DNA from: Aphis gossypii
Taxonomy: Eukaryota; Arthropoda; Insecta; Hemiptera; Aphididae
Length of the DNA: 64,000 bases
Direction of reading: 5' to 3'
Assembly: GCF_020184175.1 (NCBI RefSeq)
Contig: NC_065530.1
Span: 35,813,260 to 35,877,259, forward strand
The notes below the pieces were generated by a model that saw only the letters and a program-made list of their open reading frames with translations, was not told where the DNA came from and searched no databases. Numbering within the stretch: the first letter of the stretch is position 1; every line of letters starts with the position of its first letter. This document shows positions 12,681-23,244 of this stretch, in pieces. Position numbers and translations under genes: made by a program.

Positions 12681-14600
12681 TATTACTATATTATGTATAC
12701 TATAATATTATCATTAAAGTAATTTATTAATATATTAACAATAATATTAGTAACACGATAAGTTAATTCATTTTTGCAGATAACTTAGCGTTTGAAAATA
12801 TCATTGTAGTTATAAAATATAATAATATACGTTTAAAGTTTAAAATTATTAAATAATTTTTAATTATAATAAAAAACTAAAATCTTTATTCATTATTTTC
12901 AACTTAAATCCAAGAAAAAATTTGTTGTATGTTAACTTTAATTGTATAGGTAAGCTATATAAAATAAATAATAATATTGTCTTTATAGTAAAATTTCGTC
13001 TAATATATGATACTATTAAATATAATTATAAAGAGTATATTTATTTAATATTTACTGATGTTAAAAAAAAAAAAAAATTACGTTTAAAGGAGGTAGTAAT
13101 TTAGTTTAATGTTTATAATATTATAATAGTTTTAAAAGTGTATTGTCATTATATTATTATGTTCAATACTAAGTAAATCGTTGAATTCTCATTAAAGTTT
13201 TATGTATCTTGAAAATAACAGTAAAATTCATTTTTATTTAATATTTTTCAATTTTTTGTACAAGAATATTTTTCATTTATTACTTTATCTTTGATGTTTT
13301 TACGCACATTCAGAGTGTTATTCTTTTCAATGTAAATAAAAAAAAAAAAACGTCACACATAGAGGTAAAAGATGGAACAAGTGACGATAAAAAGTTTTTC
13401 GTTTTATTCACGTTTCCTTATTTTATTACACACACACTTATGTACAATAAAATATTTTTGTAACCGTCATCGTGCATAAAAAAGATATGTTGCTTATTGA
13501 GCATGTCTCTTTTTTATAGCATAATATAAAGACTAGTAAATTCTGTTTAGACTGAGTATTGTGTAGATCTTTATATGAATTACAACTTTTAAATTCTTTC
13601 GATAGGTACACTTTTTAAGGTTATCCATTGTTAAGGTATTGTGGCACGATCGAAAAACAAATATGAGATATAAGTGTAAACGATGAATGAAAGCTGAACA
13701 AAACTAATGAATTCTTGTTTGCAGAGTGTGCAAATATTATTTCAGAGTTTATTCTGTCTTAGTAACGTTATTCTTTTTGTCTTCCAAAACCTTGTCATCT
13801 CTGACTGATCTATTTTAACGTATTTAACCAGTATATTGTGTTTTGTTTATGCTCATTCTGTCACGTTCGCCACATAAAAATCATTAGTTGACCTATGTCT
13901 TAATCTGTCTTTATCATTAATTTTAATTTGCTTAATAAGACTTACTTAATAAGTGTTAAGTACATAATATTAGTTAGTATTAGTAATTATTAGTACTTTA
14001 TGATTGTAAGCATATATTAACACATAAATTATTCTTTTAATAATAAACATGTATTTGGTAAATCATATTATTAGGATACACATTTAAAAAACAATATAGA
14101 TAGAAAAATTAAAATTATAAGACTAGATGTAACAAATAGATGTTACCTTACAATGAAAGAAATATTCTCACCCAAGATACTGTCAATACGTACATTATAT
14201 ACAAAGTAATAATCATATTTTTGATTTTCTGCTATTAATATAAATAGGTTAAAAGTGCTAATCATATTTACATATTATTATTTATTTGTACAGTGAAACT
14301 TCCAGATAACGGAATTTTCTATTTTATGAATAATTTTTGAGAATCATGAACTTCATTGTTAATCATGTGTTAATTATATTTAACAAATTCTTCTATAATA
14401 CGATTTTTTTTTTTATTCCCAACGAGACTTCGTTAAATAGAAGTGTCACTGTATTTACGACCCTTTAACAAAATAATATTTGATTATATCGTTATATTTT
14501 GTATGCCGGCGATATGAATAGGCAATTTCACTACATTACTGTGGGAAATACAACATTACAATATTATGGGTTATAAGAATATTGTTTCGCTATGTTTTAG

Positions 14601-15356
14601 ATTCTGAACGGAGCGATAAATTTATTGATTTTACAATGATGTATGTTTTTTTTTTTTTTTTTGTTTTTTTTTTGTGTCTGTGTACAGCATAACTAGTCGA
14701 AATAATGCTTTAATTTCAAACTTTGGGGGTGGTTTCCAATGGAAAAGTGAATATTATCCTTGGTGCATTATAGAGGTAAAAAGTAAACATTTTCCAACAG
14801 TTTTCAAAAAATCGAGAAAACCAAAAAAAAAAAAATGACGGAAAAACGGGAATTTTCACGCAAATCCAGTTTTCGACCGAATCGATTTTTTATATGGTTG
14901 TTATTCAAAAAATAATCACTGTAAATACTTGAAATTTTCACCAAATGTTTAAGTTAGTTTTATCTATATACAGTTAAATTTTCAATATAGACCACTGAAA
15001 TTTTCGATTTTTATGCGAATTTTTTTATGACCAAAAAAACTTGAAAATTTGATACAAGGTTTCTTATTAGTTTTTTTTATTGTAGCTAAAAAAAATTAAA
15101 AATCGTTGTTCACAATTTTTTTTTGATAAGCGTTTATAGTTCAAATGTTTACGAAATCTGTCGAAAACGCGAAAATTTGCAAGTAATTTTGAAGTTGAAA
15201 AATCATAAAAAATTTTGTATTTATAACTCAGGATTAAAAATACAACATTAACAATCAAAATACTTGAACATTTTATACAAAGTTCCTCATATGTTATTCT
15301 AATAGTGATTAAAAAATTATAAGAATACATAGGCACAATTTTTTTTTATTAGCATT
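14601..15356 (+). repeat. Left part of a ~1 kb non-coding repeat split by the BEL/Pao insertion
   Basis: It begins at the core ATTCTGAACGGAGCGAT (14601-14617). Long T and A runs and phrases that recur at 26.5, 37.5, 39.0 and 41.3-42.0 kb follow. The matching half resumes at 23240, and an inverted form of the core lies at 23478-23495. Removing the LTR element and one copy of GCATT restores a continuous repeat of about 1,007 bases between the two cores. No transposase or other protein is encoded, so it is probably a non-autonomous element. Its class is unresolved because related sequence continues beyond the cores in other copies. Confidence 0.6.
15352..15356. repeat. Left target-site duplication (GCATT) of the BEL/Pao element
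   Basis: GCATT directly precedes the first base of the 5' LTR and is repeated immediately after the 3' LTR. A 5-bp duplication fits BEL/Pao integration. Confidence 0.9.
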
Positions 15357-15497
15357 TGTTCGGTACCGATTCTAGCGGCGACAATATTTATTTTTGTCGT
15401 GGGTCTTCGCCGATAAGGCAAAGAATGTTCGAGAAGAAAACCCCGCTCCCCGCCGCCGTACCATGCAAAACCGGCTGTCGTCGCAGACAACAAAGGC

Positions 15498-15518
15498 CTA
15501 CCGCCTCGGAGGCGGTAG
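15498..15518 (+). other. LTR hairpin (perfect 9-bp stem)
   Basis: CTACCGCCT pairs perfectly with AGGCGGTAG across the loop CGG. The same hairpin is at 22265-22285 in the other LTR. If it lies in the transcribed part of the LTR it could act in RNA packaging, transcription or 3' end formation; this is speculative. Confidence 0.7.
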
Positions 15519-15665
15519 TATCGTACTAGACAGTTCGCGAGCCTGATCTATGTTAAGTCTCTCGCCGTACAAGTAAATCGCGCCGGCCATTATATGATTG
15601 GTGTCGTTGTTGTTGCGATTTATGAATTTTGTGCTAGTTACGCGCCGCGTTGACGTTTAATGGTA

Positions 15666-15671
15666 AATAAA
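15666..15671 (+). promoter_or_regulatory. AATAAA motif in 5' LTR (copy in 3' LTR at 22433-22438)
   Basis: A canonical polyadenylation hexamer, most relevant in the 3' LTR copy, where it could direct cleavage of the genomic transcript. The exact R-U5 boundary cannot be placed from sequence alone, and such hexamers are common by chance in A+T-rich DNA. Confidence 0.35.
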
Positions 15672-16476
15672 ACTCGTTATTAAGTTCGAGTTCGGTTGTT
15701 TGCGGCATCTATTTAAATCCGTGATTGCAACGAAACGTTTCGCTGTTTTGTTGTATAATATTAATCGTTCGGATTTCTTAAAGTGCACGCGGGTGCACGT
15801 TAAGAACAACGAACGGGTCAGTGGTCATCGTGCGCGGGCACGAGTCGATCATTTACCTACAAGCACGTCGGAGATTCGGGCAGCCATTAGCGTGTAGGTC
15901 GCGGGACCTCAGCTAGGCGAACAGACGTCGGTGCGGTATCCATTTACATATACATACATACGCATTTGGTCATATGGACACAATATCGTGGAGTATGGAC
16001 ACTAGACAGTCGAGCGGTCGGCGGTAACCAGATAACGGTAACGCAGTATCATAATTGATACGCGATTAACTTCTTATATTATCACATTATCACTTATTAA
16101 TATTGTATTGTTTTGATTGATATTATATCAACATTTTGTATCATGGCCTCTGAGGCAGTTATTATGTTATTGTAAGTTTAGTGCTTACGGCATTCATATT
16201 ATTTATTAATTATTATTCTCGGTTGACGAGTGGTTAGTTGCCTTTATATTATATAGTAGGTGGGCGCCTACATCTCTATATTTCATATGTGATCATTAGT
16301 ATTATTATTATTATTACTTGTAAATATTATCCCTGTTTGTTATGTTGTGTGATATATCTTTATAATACAGTCCACTAAAATTATTATTACCACTTCAAAT
16401 TTGTTGATTATTATTAGTGTTAGATTCCTATTAGTTTACACATTAATATACTAAAATTAAATTACGACACAACATT

Positions 16477-16494
16477 TGGTCCGTTCGGGCTCGG
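16477..16494 (+). other. Primer-binding site of the BEL/Pao element
   Basis: TGGTCCGTTCGGGCTCGG begins two bases after the 5' LTR, where minus-strand DNA synthesis should be primed by a tRNA 3' end. The leading TGG pairs with the universal CCA. The rest partly resembles the complement of an insect tyrosine tRNA (TGGTCCTTCGAGCCGG), but needs two one-base insertions and one change, so the primer tRNA is not settled. It may pair with another tRNA or tolerate bulges. Confidence 0.75.
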
Positions 16495-16636
16495 ATAGGA
16501 GTAGCAATGTTTATATGTTTAAATACGAATTATTTTATTTGCTTGCTTATTGTAATCACATAGTACGTTAGGTAGGTATTGTTCGTTAGATTATTGTTAT
16601 TAGATATTTTGTTCCTAATCATCCTATTTTGTAAAT

Positions 16637-19600
16637 ATGGGTCGTCCGAAACGTCAATCGGTAGCTGTGGCTTCGGAGCCAAACATGCTGTTACGTTCAC
16701 GTGCTTCTCGCGATATGATTGTACGAAAAATTCGTAATTTACATACGTTAGCTCAGGAGGCGCAAACTGAGGTTGACAAGCAACCGTTGTTTTTGTCGTG
16801 CTACGTATCACTCGACAAGTACATGGATCAAGTTGAGGTACACCAACAAGAAGTGTTGAATTTTATGTTGGATTCCGGATTACATGACGACTTCAAGGAC
16901 ACAGATTTGTTAATTACGGACGAGGTTGAGGAATTAATTGGACGTATTCGAATGATTTTTGAAACAATTCGACCGACGACAAGTGTAACAAATCGGATGC
17001 CGCGTCCGGAGTGTGGGGCTTCTGCGGGTACCGCTATAGCATTGCCCAAAATTGAGTTGCCAAAATTTGATGGGGACGTAGTCCAATGGTGCTCATTTCG
17101 TGATATGTTTTGTTCACTTGTGCATGACAATCAGTCAATTTCGGACATTGAGCGATTTCATTTTTTAAAATCATGTTTATCAGGTCCTGCGTTAGCCGTT
17201 ATCAAGTCCATTCCGTTAACGGCCAATAATTACAATATCGCGTGGAATGCTCTTCAAAAATCGTTTGAAAATAATCGATTATTAGCGACGGCGCATATCG
17301 ATCGATTGTTCGCGTTCTCGCCTCTCAAGAAGGAGTCTACGGCGGCACTCGCTACGTTTGTCAATACGTTTCGCGAGAACGTCGCCGCTATCAAGGCGTT
17401 AGGTATCGATGATATTTCTGGTTTTCTATTATTTTATATTGGCGCGCGGGTGCTTGACGTTGAAACCAGAAGACTATACGAAGCTAGTATACCACAGACG
17501 GAAATGCCGTCATTGGATAGCCTTTTGGATTTTGTTTCTCGACGGTGCAAGATATTAGAAAACATCGGAACTACTGCGGATAAAGTAGAACAAAATGTCA
17601 AGGTTGCGGCTAAAAAGAGCAAGGGTGGTACACCCGGGAAATATTCATTAACTACGACTTCGAGTGGCGTAAAATGCATTTTTTGTGAACAGGATCACCC
17701 ACTTTATCGTTGTGGAGCATTTAAACAAAAATCGGTCGCTGCAAGAAGGAAGTTTGTCAGCGGTAATGGTGTGTGCTTCATATGCCTAAAGTCAGGACAC
17801 GCAGCGAAAGCATGTACGTCAACATTTAAGTGCCGGAGTTGTGGTGGCAAACACAGCACATTGTTACATATAGACTACGCGAAGCCAGCGTCGGTAGTAT
17901 CGTACGGAGACGCCGAATGTTCGACAGAGGGAGCGGAGTCGACGGAAAAAAGAACAACTGCAACGGAAAATCAGGTCAAGTTTTCGGGAACTGTGCGTAC
18001 TGAAGCCACTGTTATTTTAGGTACAGCTATTGTGCGCGTTCGGGACAACGTGGGAAAATTACAAACGGTACGCGTCCTTTTAGACAGTGGTTCCCAAATT
18101 TCGGCGATCACTTCACAATGTGCTACTCGTCTTGGTTTGAGGCATATTAAGAGCAGAATAGAGGTGACAGGTCTCTCTCAACAACGAGTAACTAAAGTGA
18201 AAGGTGTCACACAATGCCAATTTATTCCGCTTCACGCGGAGGGTCCGCAATTTGGTGCTACTAGCGTCGTCATTCTGACGCATATCACTATGCAGTTACC
18301 TAGTGATAGAATACCTTCGGCGGTGCGTGAGCGGTATCACCACCTGTTGCTGGCCGATCCGGAGTTCGATGTACCGGGACCAATCGATATGTTGTTAGGA
18401 AGCGACTTGTATCCACATTTGTTACAATCAAAGGCCGATATCATTCACAGTACGGGTCTGCCGTCAGCCATGAACACTCATCTTGGATGGATTGTGGTAG
18501 GAGCATTAAATGAAATTTCAGCGTCGCCCATGGTGTCATTATCAGCAGTATCGACGCCAGAAATCGGAAGATTAATACAAAAATTTTGGTCTGTGGAGGA
18601 ACCAGATGTGCCGGACATTTTGTCAACGGAAGACGAACGATGTGAGGCATGGTTCCGTAAATCGACAATTAGAGACGCATCCGGACGGTTTGTAGTGTCC
18701 TTACCGTTTCAGTCGTCGGTGCGCGCTCTAACAGAGATGTCAACGAGTCAGACGGCGGTAGTTCAAGGCGGGAGCCCGGAAGATTTAGGTGCATCGCGCG
18801 CACTAGCATTAAATCGTCTTTACAATCTCGAGCGACGCTTGGCAAAAGATTCGGAACTGTATACAGCATATCGGAAATTTATGGATGACTATTTAAATTT
18901 AGGTCATATGAAATTGGCATCGGTGCCAGGAAAATATTTTATACCACACCATGCTGTGGTCAAGCACGAAGAAAAGGGACTTAAGATTCGAGTTGTCTTC
19001 GACGCATCGGCGAAGTCGACATCGGGAAAATCATTAAACGATTGTCTATGTACGGGGCCGAAATTACAGACTGAGATCAGCGATGTTCTACTTCGTAGCC
19101 GATTCTACAAATACGTGTTCGTAGCTGATATCGCGAAAATGTATCGGCAGATCAGAGTACGTGATGAGGATTGTGTCTATCAACACATCCTGTGGCGTAG
19201 GTCACCGGAGGATGAGGTGCAGGAGTATCAATTGCGAACCGTCACTTATGGCGTGAACTCAGCGCCATATCTTGCACTGCGATGCCTGCGTCAATTGGAC
19301 TTTGAAGATGGTGCGAAATTTCCCCAGGCGAAGGGCCTGTTAATCAATAATACATATGTTGATGACATAATCGCTGGCGCCGATACCGTAGATGGCCTAT
19401 TGGCCGTACAGAAAGACCTAATTAATTTATTACAGCGAGGTCAACTTGAATTAAAAAAGTGGGCAAGTAACTGCGATGCCGTGCTGAGGTGTATTCCGGT
19501 CGAGGATCAGGCTGTAGAACCAACGTTCACACCAACGGAAGATGCGAACTTGAAGGTGCTTGGAGTCCATTGGGATCCTACCTCCGATACCTTTGGATAT

Positions 19601-21913
19601 CATGGAGCCACCAGCGAGAGATCGACTACCAAGAGGGTTGTGTTATCTACGATCGCACGACTGTACGATCCAATTGGTGTCTTAGGTCCGGTTTTGCTGT
19701 GGGCTAAAGGATTCATGCAAGAGCTATGGCTCGAGAAGATTGGATGGGATTCGCCGGTACCTACTTCGTTGGTGAACAAGTGGCTGCAGTTCCTGGACGA
19801 GTTACCATCGTTGTCACACGTATCTTTACCGCGTCATATTGATGTCCGCCATGCAAAAGAAGTGCAGATGGTGGGCTTCGCCGATGCATCACAATGTGGA
19901 TATGCAGCCATAGTATTTTTACGGATAGCTGACAATTTGGGTCACTTCCATGTTTATTTTATCACGTGCAAAACCAAGATAGCACCGTTGAAATCATCAC
20001 AAACGGATACTTCGTTGACAATTCCTAGGCTCGAATTATGTGCGGCTCTACTTCTGGCCAAACTTTTGTCACACCATTTTGAAGTTTTAAATAACATAAT
20101 ACCCATTAACAAGGTCAAGGCGTGGACAGACTCCACAGTCGTTTTAGCGTGGCTTACGCGGGAACAGAAGCAATTTAAGATTTTCGTGACCAACCGTGTG
20201 GCCAAGATACGAGCACTGGTGCCCAATTGTGAATGGGCTCACGTGAGGACGAACGAAAATCCGGCTGACCCGGCTTCCAGAGGTATGCTTCCGAGAGAAC
20301 TGCTGTCATGTTCCAAGCACTTATCAGGACCAGATTTTCTACGTCAGGATGAAGTTCAATGGCCGGCGTTGCCGTCTGTGGAAGTTATGGCATCATTAAA
20401 TTTACCGGAAGTAAAAAATTCGGTTCAATGTGCATTGCATACCCTCGAGGAGGAGGTTCCTTGGATAGAACGCTTTTCCTCTATATCTCGGATGCAGCGT
20501 GTTGTTGGATACTGTCTTCGATTTATTAATCGAGCGCGAGGGCGTTCTATGTTGTCAGGACCTATTTCATTTGCAGAACAATATCAGGCTTTGTATCGAG
20601 TAATCAAATATACCCAAAAAATGTATTATTCTGACTTATACAAGCAAATCAAAGGTCATCGAATAATTGTACCCGTAGCCTTAGCTCAGTTGGCTCCTTT
20701 TGTGGACCATGCCGGGTTGATTCGAGTCGGAGGACGCCTAAAGAATTCTGCACTTGACGACGGCGCGAAACACCCTATATTGTTACCACAACGGTGCCAT
20801 TTCACGGAGTTGATTGTTCGGCATTATCATCAGCTATTGTTACACGGTGGAGCGAGACTGGTACTGTCAATGATTAGTCGACGATATTGGATTATGTCAG
20901 GTCGGGCTGCTGTACGTCGAGCAGTACATTCATGTGTTCCATGTTCAAAATATCGAGCCACTACTCCTATACCTTTCATGGCGGACTTACCTGTTTTCAG
21001 AGTCACCGCAATTCGGCCATTTTATAATGTAGGTATGGACTACGGAGGTCCATTCGTTGTGAAGGAGAGTCGCCGGCGTGGGGCCCGGACCCACAAGGCG
21101 TATTTGGCTTTGTTCATTTGTATGGCAGTAAAAGCCGTACACTTAGAAATTGTGACTGATTTGTCTACTGAATCTTTTATTGCGGCATTGGACCGTTTCA
21201 CTTCACGCCGTGGAATCCCAGCCAATATTTACACGGATTGCGGGACGAACTATGTTGGTGCAGCGAAGCAGATTAAGGCCTTGCTTCAAACGGATGATGC
21301 ACGTCAGGCCGTCTCTTCTCGGGTTCAATGTGAATGGCACTTTAACCCTCCGGCCGCGCCCCATTTTGGTGGGATATGGGAGGCCGCAATCAAGAGCACC
21401 AAGACACATCTTAAGAAGGTCGTGGGAGCCCAAGTCTATACCTTCGAGGAGATGTCTACACTAGTGATAAGAATCGAAGGTGTTTTAAATTCCCGGCCAT
21501 TACAACCTCTTTCGAGTGACCCGAATGATTTTGTCGCGCTCACTCCGGGACATTTTTTAATTGGGCAACCGCTCTTGGCCCTACCTGAAGAAAATGTCAT
21601 TAATATTCCGATCAACCGTTTAAGACGATGGCAACTAATTCGTCAGGCACTACAATCCTTTTGGCGTCGTTGGAGTCGTGAATATTTGCAGACATTACAG
21701 GGACGCAAAAAGTGGTTCAAACAAACCGACAACATAACTGTAGGGGACTTAGTAGCAGTCCATTCACCTAATAACCCACCGATGTCATGGCAACTTGGAC
21801 GTATTGTGGAAGTTCATCCTGGTCCTGACAATGTCGTTCGCGTTGTGACTATTCGAACAGCCGACGGTCTTCTCAAGCGACCAGTTGTCAAGATCACCAA
21901 GCTGCCCATGTAA
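16637..21913 (+). CDS. gag-pol: BEL/Pao Gag-Pol polyprotein (1758 aa, intact)
   Basis: One unbroken frame encodes all proteins for retrotransposition in cytoplasmic particles and integration in the nucleus. The ATG at 16637 is chosen because an in-frame TAA lies at 16616-16618. Seen in order: a BEL-type Gag domain (DUF1759-like, about 136-300); three zinc-binding motifs, C347-x2-C-x3-H-x4-C359, the classical knuckle C380-x2-C-x4-H-x4-C393, and C399-x2-C-x3-H-x4-H411; an aspartic protease with the catalytic triad DSG at 483-485; reverse transcriptase with D831 and the YVDD box at 907-910; a Pao-type linker region (about 970-1060); RNase H with D1083, E1133 and D1165; integrase with H1398-x4-H1403 and C1433-x2-C1436, then catalytic D1468, D1534 and E1582; and a C-terminal DUF5641-like domain (about 1655-1755). 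Every catalytic residue I looked for is present. Gag and Pol share one frame without a stop or shift. No envelope domain follows. Confidence 0.97.
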   Translation: MGRPKRQSVAVASEPNMLLRSRASRDMIVRKIRNLHTLAQEAQTEVDKQPLFLSCYVSLDKYMDQVEVHQQEVLNFMLDSGLHDDFKDTDLLITDEVEELIGRIRMIFETIRPTTSVTNRMPRPECGASAGTAIALPKIELPKFDGDVVQWCSFRDMFCSLVHDNQSISDIERFHFLKSCLSGPALAVIKSIPLTANNYNIAWNALQKSFENNRLLATAHIDRLFAFSPLKKESTAALATFVNTFRENVAAIKALGIDDISGFLLFYIGARVLDVETRRLYEASIPQTEMPSLDSLLDFVSRRCKILENIGTTADKVEQNVKVAAKKSKGGTPGKYSLTTTSSGVKCIFCEQDHPLYRCGAFKQKSVAARRKFVSGNGVCFICLKSGHAAKACTSTFKCRSCGGKHSTLLHIDYAKPASVVSYGDAECSTEGAESTEKRTTATENQVKFSGTVRTEATVILGTAIVRVRDNVGKLQTVRVLLDSGSQISAITSQCATRLGLRHIKSRIEVTGLSQQRVTKVKGVTQCQFIPLHAEGPQFGATSVVILTHITMQLPSDRIPSAVRERYHHLLLADPEFDVPGPIDMLLGSDLYPHLLQSKADIIHSTGLPSAMNTHLGWIVVGALNEISASPMVSLSAVSTPEIGRLIQKFWSVEEPDVPDILSTEDERCEAWFRKSTIRDASGRFVVSLPFQSSVRALTEMSTSQTAVVQGGSPEDLGASRALALNRLYNLERRLAKDSELYTAYRKFMDDYLNLGHMKLASVPGKYFIPHHAVVKHEEKGLKIRVVFDASAKSTSGKSLNDCLCTGPKLQTEISDVLLRSRFYKYVFVADIAKMYRQIRVRDEDCVYQHILWRRSPEDEVQEYQLRTVTYGVNSAPYLALRCLRQLDFEDGAKFPQAKGLLINNTYVDDIIAGADTVDGLLAVQKDLINLLQRGQLELKKWASNCDAVLRCIPVEDQAVEPTFTPTEDANLKVLGVHWDPTSDTFGYHGATSERSTTKRVVLSTIARLYDPIGVLGPVLLWAKGFMQELWLEKIGWDSPVPTSLVNKWLQFLDELPSLSHVSLPRHIDVRHAKEVQMVGFADASQCGYAAIVFLRIADNLGHFHVYFITCKTKIAPLKSSQTDTSLTIPRLELCAALLLAKLLSHHFEVLNNIIPINKVKAWTDSTVVLAWLTREQKQFKIFVTNRVAKIRALVPNCEWAHVRTNENPADPASRGMLPRELLSCSKHLSGPDFLRQDEVQWPALPSVEVMASLNLPEVKNSVQCALHTLEEEVPWIERFSSISRMQRVVGYCLRFINRARGRSMLSGPISFAEQYQALYRVIKYTQKMYYSDLYKQIKGHRIIVPVALAQLAPFVDHAGLIRVGGRLKNSALDDGAKHPILLPQRCHFTELIVRHYHQLLLHGGARLVLSMISRRYWIMSGRAAVRRAVHSCVPCSKYRATTPIPFMADLPVFRVTAIRPFYNVGMDYGGPFVVKESRRRGARTHKAYLALFICMAVKAVHLEIVTDLSTESFIAALDRFTSRRGIPANIYTDCGTNYVGAAKQIKALLQTDDARQAVSSRVQCEWHFNPPAAPHFGGIWEAAIKSTKTHLKKVVGAQVYTFEEMSTLVIRIEGVLNSRPLQPLSSDPNDFVALTPGHFLIGQPLLALPEENVINIPINRLRRWQLIRQALQSFWRRWSREYLQTLQGRKKWFKQTDNITVGDLVAVHSPNNPPMSWQLGRIVEVHPGPDNVVRVVTIRTADGLLKRPVVKITKLPM

Positions 21914-22110
21914 GAAGAAGCCGGTGCGTACGGACGTCCCATATCCTCTCCCATGGTAGTTATATTATATATATATATATCTTTTTGTGTGTATTATTAT
22001 TTTTTGTTTGTATACTTTGTATTGTAAATAGTGAGTATTCAATTTGCGTTAGCGGTAACCATGATATTGATGACCTGCAATACAAGAAAATTTGAAAGTT
22101 CGTCGCTTTC
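21914..22110 (+). other. 3' untranslated leader of the BEL/Pao element
   Basis: About 200 bases between the Gag-Pol stop and the polypurine tract. It includes a TA/AT run (about 21962-21980) and a small GAAAG/CTTTC stem just before the polypurine tract. There is no further gene, so the element lacks env. Confidence 0.7.
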
Positions 22111-22123
22111 AAAGGCGGGAGAA
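22111..22123 (+). other. Polypurine tract of the BEL/Pao element
   Basis: AAAGGCGGGAGAA, purine except for one C, directly abuts the 3' LTR, where RNase H would leave the primer for plus-strand DNA synthesis. Position and composition fit BEL/Pao elements. Confidence 0.85.
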
Positions 22124-23239
22124 TGTTCGGTACCGATTCTAGCGGCGACAATATTTATTTTTGTCGTGGGTCTTCACCGATAAGGCAAAGAATGTTCGAG
22201 AAGAAAACCCCGCTCCCCGCCGCCGTACCATGCAAAACCGGCTGTCGTCGCAGACAACAAAGGCCTACCGCCTCGGAGGCGGTAGTATCGTACTAGACAG
22301 TTCGCGAGCCTGATCTATGTTAAGTCTCTCGCCGTACAAGTAAATCGCGCCGGCCATTATATGATTGGTGTCGTTGTTGTTGCGATTTATGAATTTTGTG
22401 CTAGTTACGCGCCGCGTTGACGTTTAATGGTAAATAAAACTCGTTATTAAGTTCGAGTTCGGTTGTTTGCGGCATCTATTTAAATCCGTGATTGCAACGA
22501 AACGTTTCGCTGTTTTGTTGTATAATATTAATCGTTCGGATTTCTTAAAGTGCACGCGGGTGCACGTTAAGAACAACGAACGGGTCAGTGGTCATCGTGC
22601 GCGGGCACGAGTCGATCATTTACCTACAAGCACGTCGGAGATTCGGGCAGCCATTAGCGTGTAGGTCGCGGGACCTCAGCTAGGCGAACAGACGTCGGTG
22701 CGGTATCCATTTACATATACATACATACGCATTTGGTCATATGGACACAATATCGTGGAGTATGGACACTAGACAGTCGAGCGGTCGGCGGTAACCAGAT
22801 AACGGTAACGCAGTATCATAATTGATACGCGATTAACTTCTTATATTATCACATTATCACTTATTAATATTGTATTGTTTTGATTGATATTATATCAACA
22901 TTTTGTATCATGGCCTCTGAGGCAGTTATTATTATTGTAAGTTTAGTGCTTACGGCATTCATATTATTTATTAATTATTATTCTCGGTTGACGAGTGGTT
23001 AGTTGCCTTTATATTATATAGTAGGTGGGCGCCTACATCTCTATATTTCATATGTGATCATTAGTATTATTATTATTATTACTTGTAAATATTATCCCTG
23101 TTTGTTATGTTGTGTGATATATCTTTATAATACAGTCCACTAAAATTATTATTACCACTTCAAATTTGTTGATTATTATTAGTGTTAGATTCCTATTAGT
23201 TTACACATTAATATACTAAAATTAAATTACGACACAACA
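22124..23239 (+). repeat. 3' LTR of the BEL/Pao element
   Basis: 1,116 bases bounded by TGTT and AACA, matching the 5' LTR except for the A at 22176 and a 2-bp shorter TTAT stretch near 22930. Because both LTRs are copied from one template at integration, so few differences imply a very recent insertion. It would provide the transcript end (AATAAA at 22433-22438). Confidence 0.95.
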
Positions 23240-23244
23240 GCATT
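23240..23244. repeat. Right target-site duplication (GCATT) of the BEL/Pao element
   Basis: Immediately follows the AACA end of the 3' LTR and matches 15352-15356. Confidence 0.9.

Larger units (their letters stand above)
10096..14600. other. A+T-rich stretch, mostly featureless
   Basis: No coding region is supported. It includes a TA microsatellite (about 10532-10550), a G+C-rich hairpin (11001-11037) and a decayed repeat end (12605-12680), listed separately. The rest is low-complexity A+T-rich DNA with chance frames only. Confidence 0.45.
15357..16474 (+). repeat. 5' LTR of the BEL/Pao element
   Basis: 1,118 bases bounded by TGTT and AACA. Against the 3' LTR I see one substitution (G at 15409, A at 22176) and a 2-bp length difference in a TTAT repeat near 16164. 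It should hold the element's promoter and, at 15666-15671, an AATAAA polyadenylation motif. A G+C-rich hairpin lies at 15498-15518 and an ATT microsatellite near 16300. The 65-codon frame at 15700-15897 starts at TTG and exists only because the LTR is open there; I do not regard it as a gene. Confidence 0.95.
15357..23239 (+). mobile_element. Full-length BEL/Pao LTR retrotransposon
   Basis: A complete 7,883-bp element. In order it has a 5' LTR, primer-binding site, short leader, one uninterrupted Gag-Pol frame, short 3' leader, polypurine tract and 3' LTR, and it is flanked by GCATT duplications. The LTRs start TGTT and end AACA. The domain order protease, reverse transcriptase, RNase H, integrase, with a BEL-type Gag and C-terminal integrase extension, places it in BEL/Pao rather than Ty1/copia or Ty3/gypsy. 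No envelope gene is present. Its G+C content is visibly far above that of the flanks, as expected for a recent arrival. The near-identical LTRs and intact frame suggest it could still transpose; that is inference without expression data. Confidence 0.97.

Noticed and set aside
15700..15897. 65-codon frame in the 5' LTR, repeated at 22467-22664 in the 3' LTR
   Set aside because: The starts are TTG, the frame is duplicated only because the LTR is, and no domain is visible.
16530..16811. Minus-strand frames across the retrotransposon (also 17434-17679, 18441-18668, 21203-21433)
   Set aside because: They are shadows of the Gag-Pol frame.
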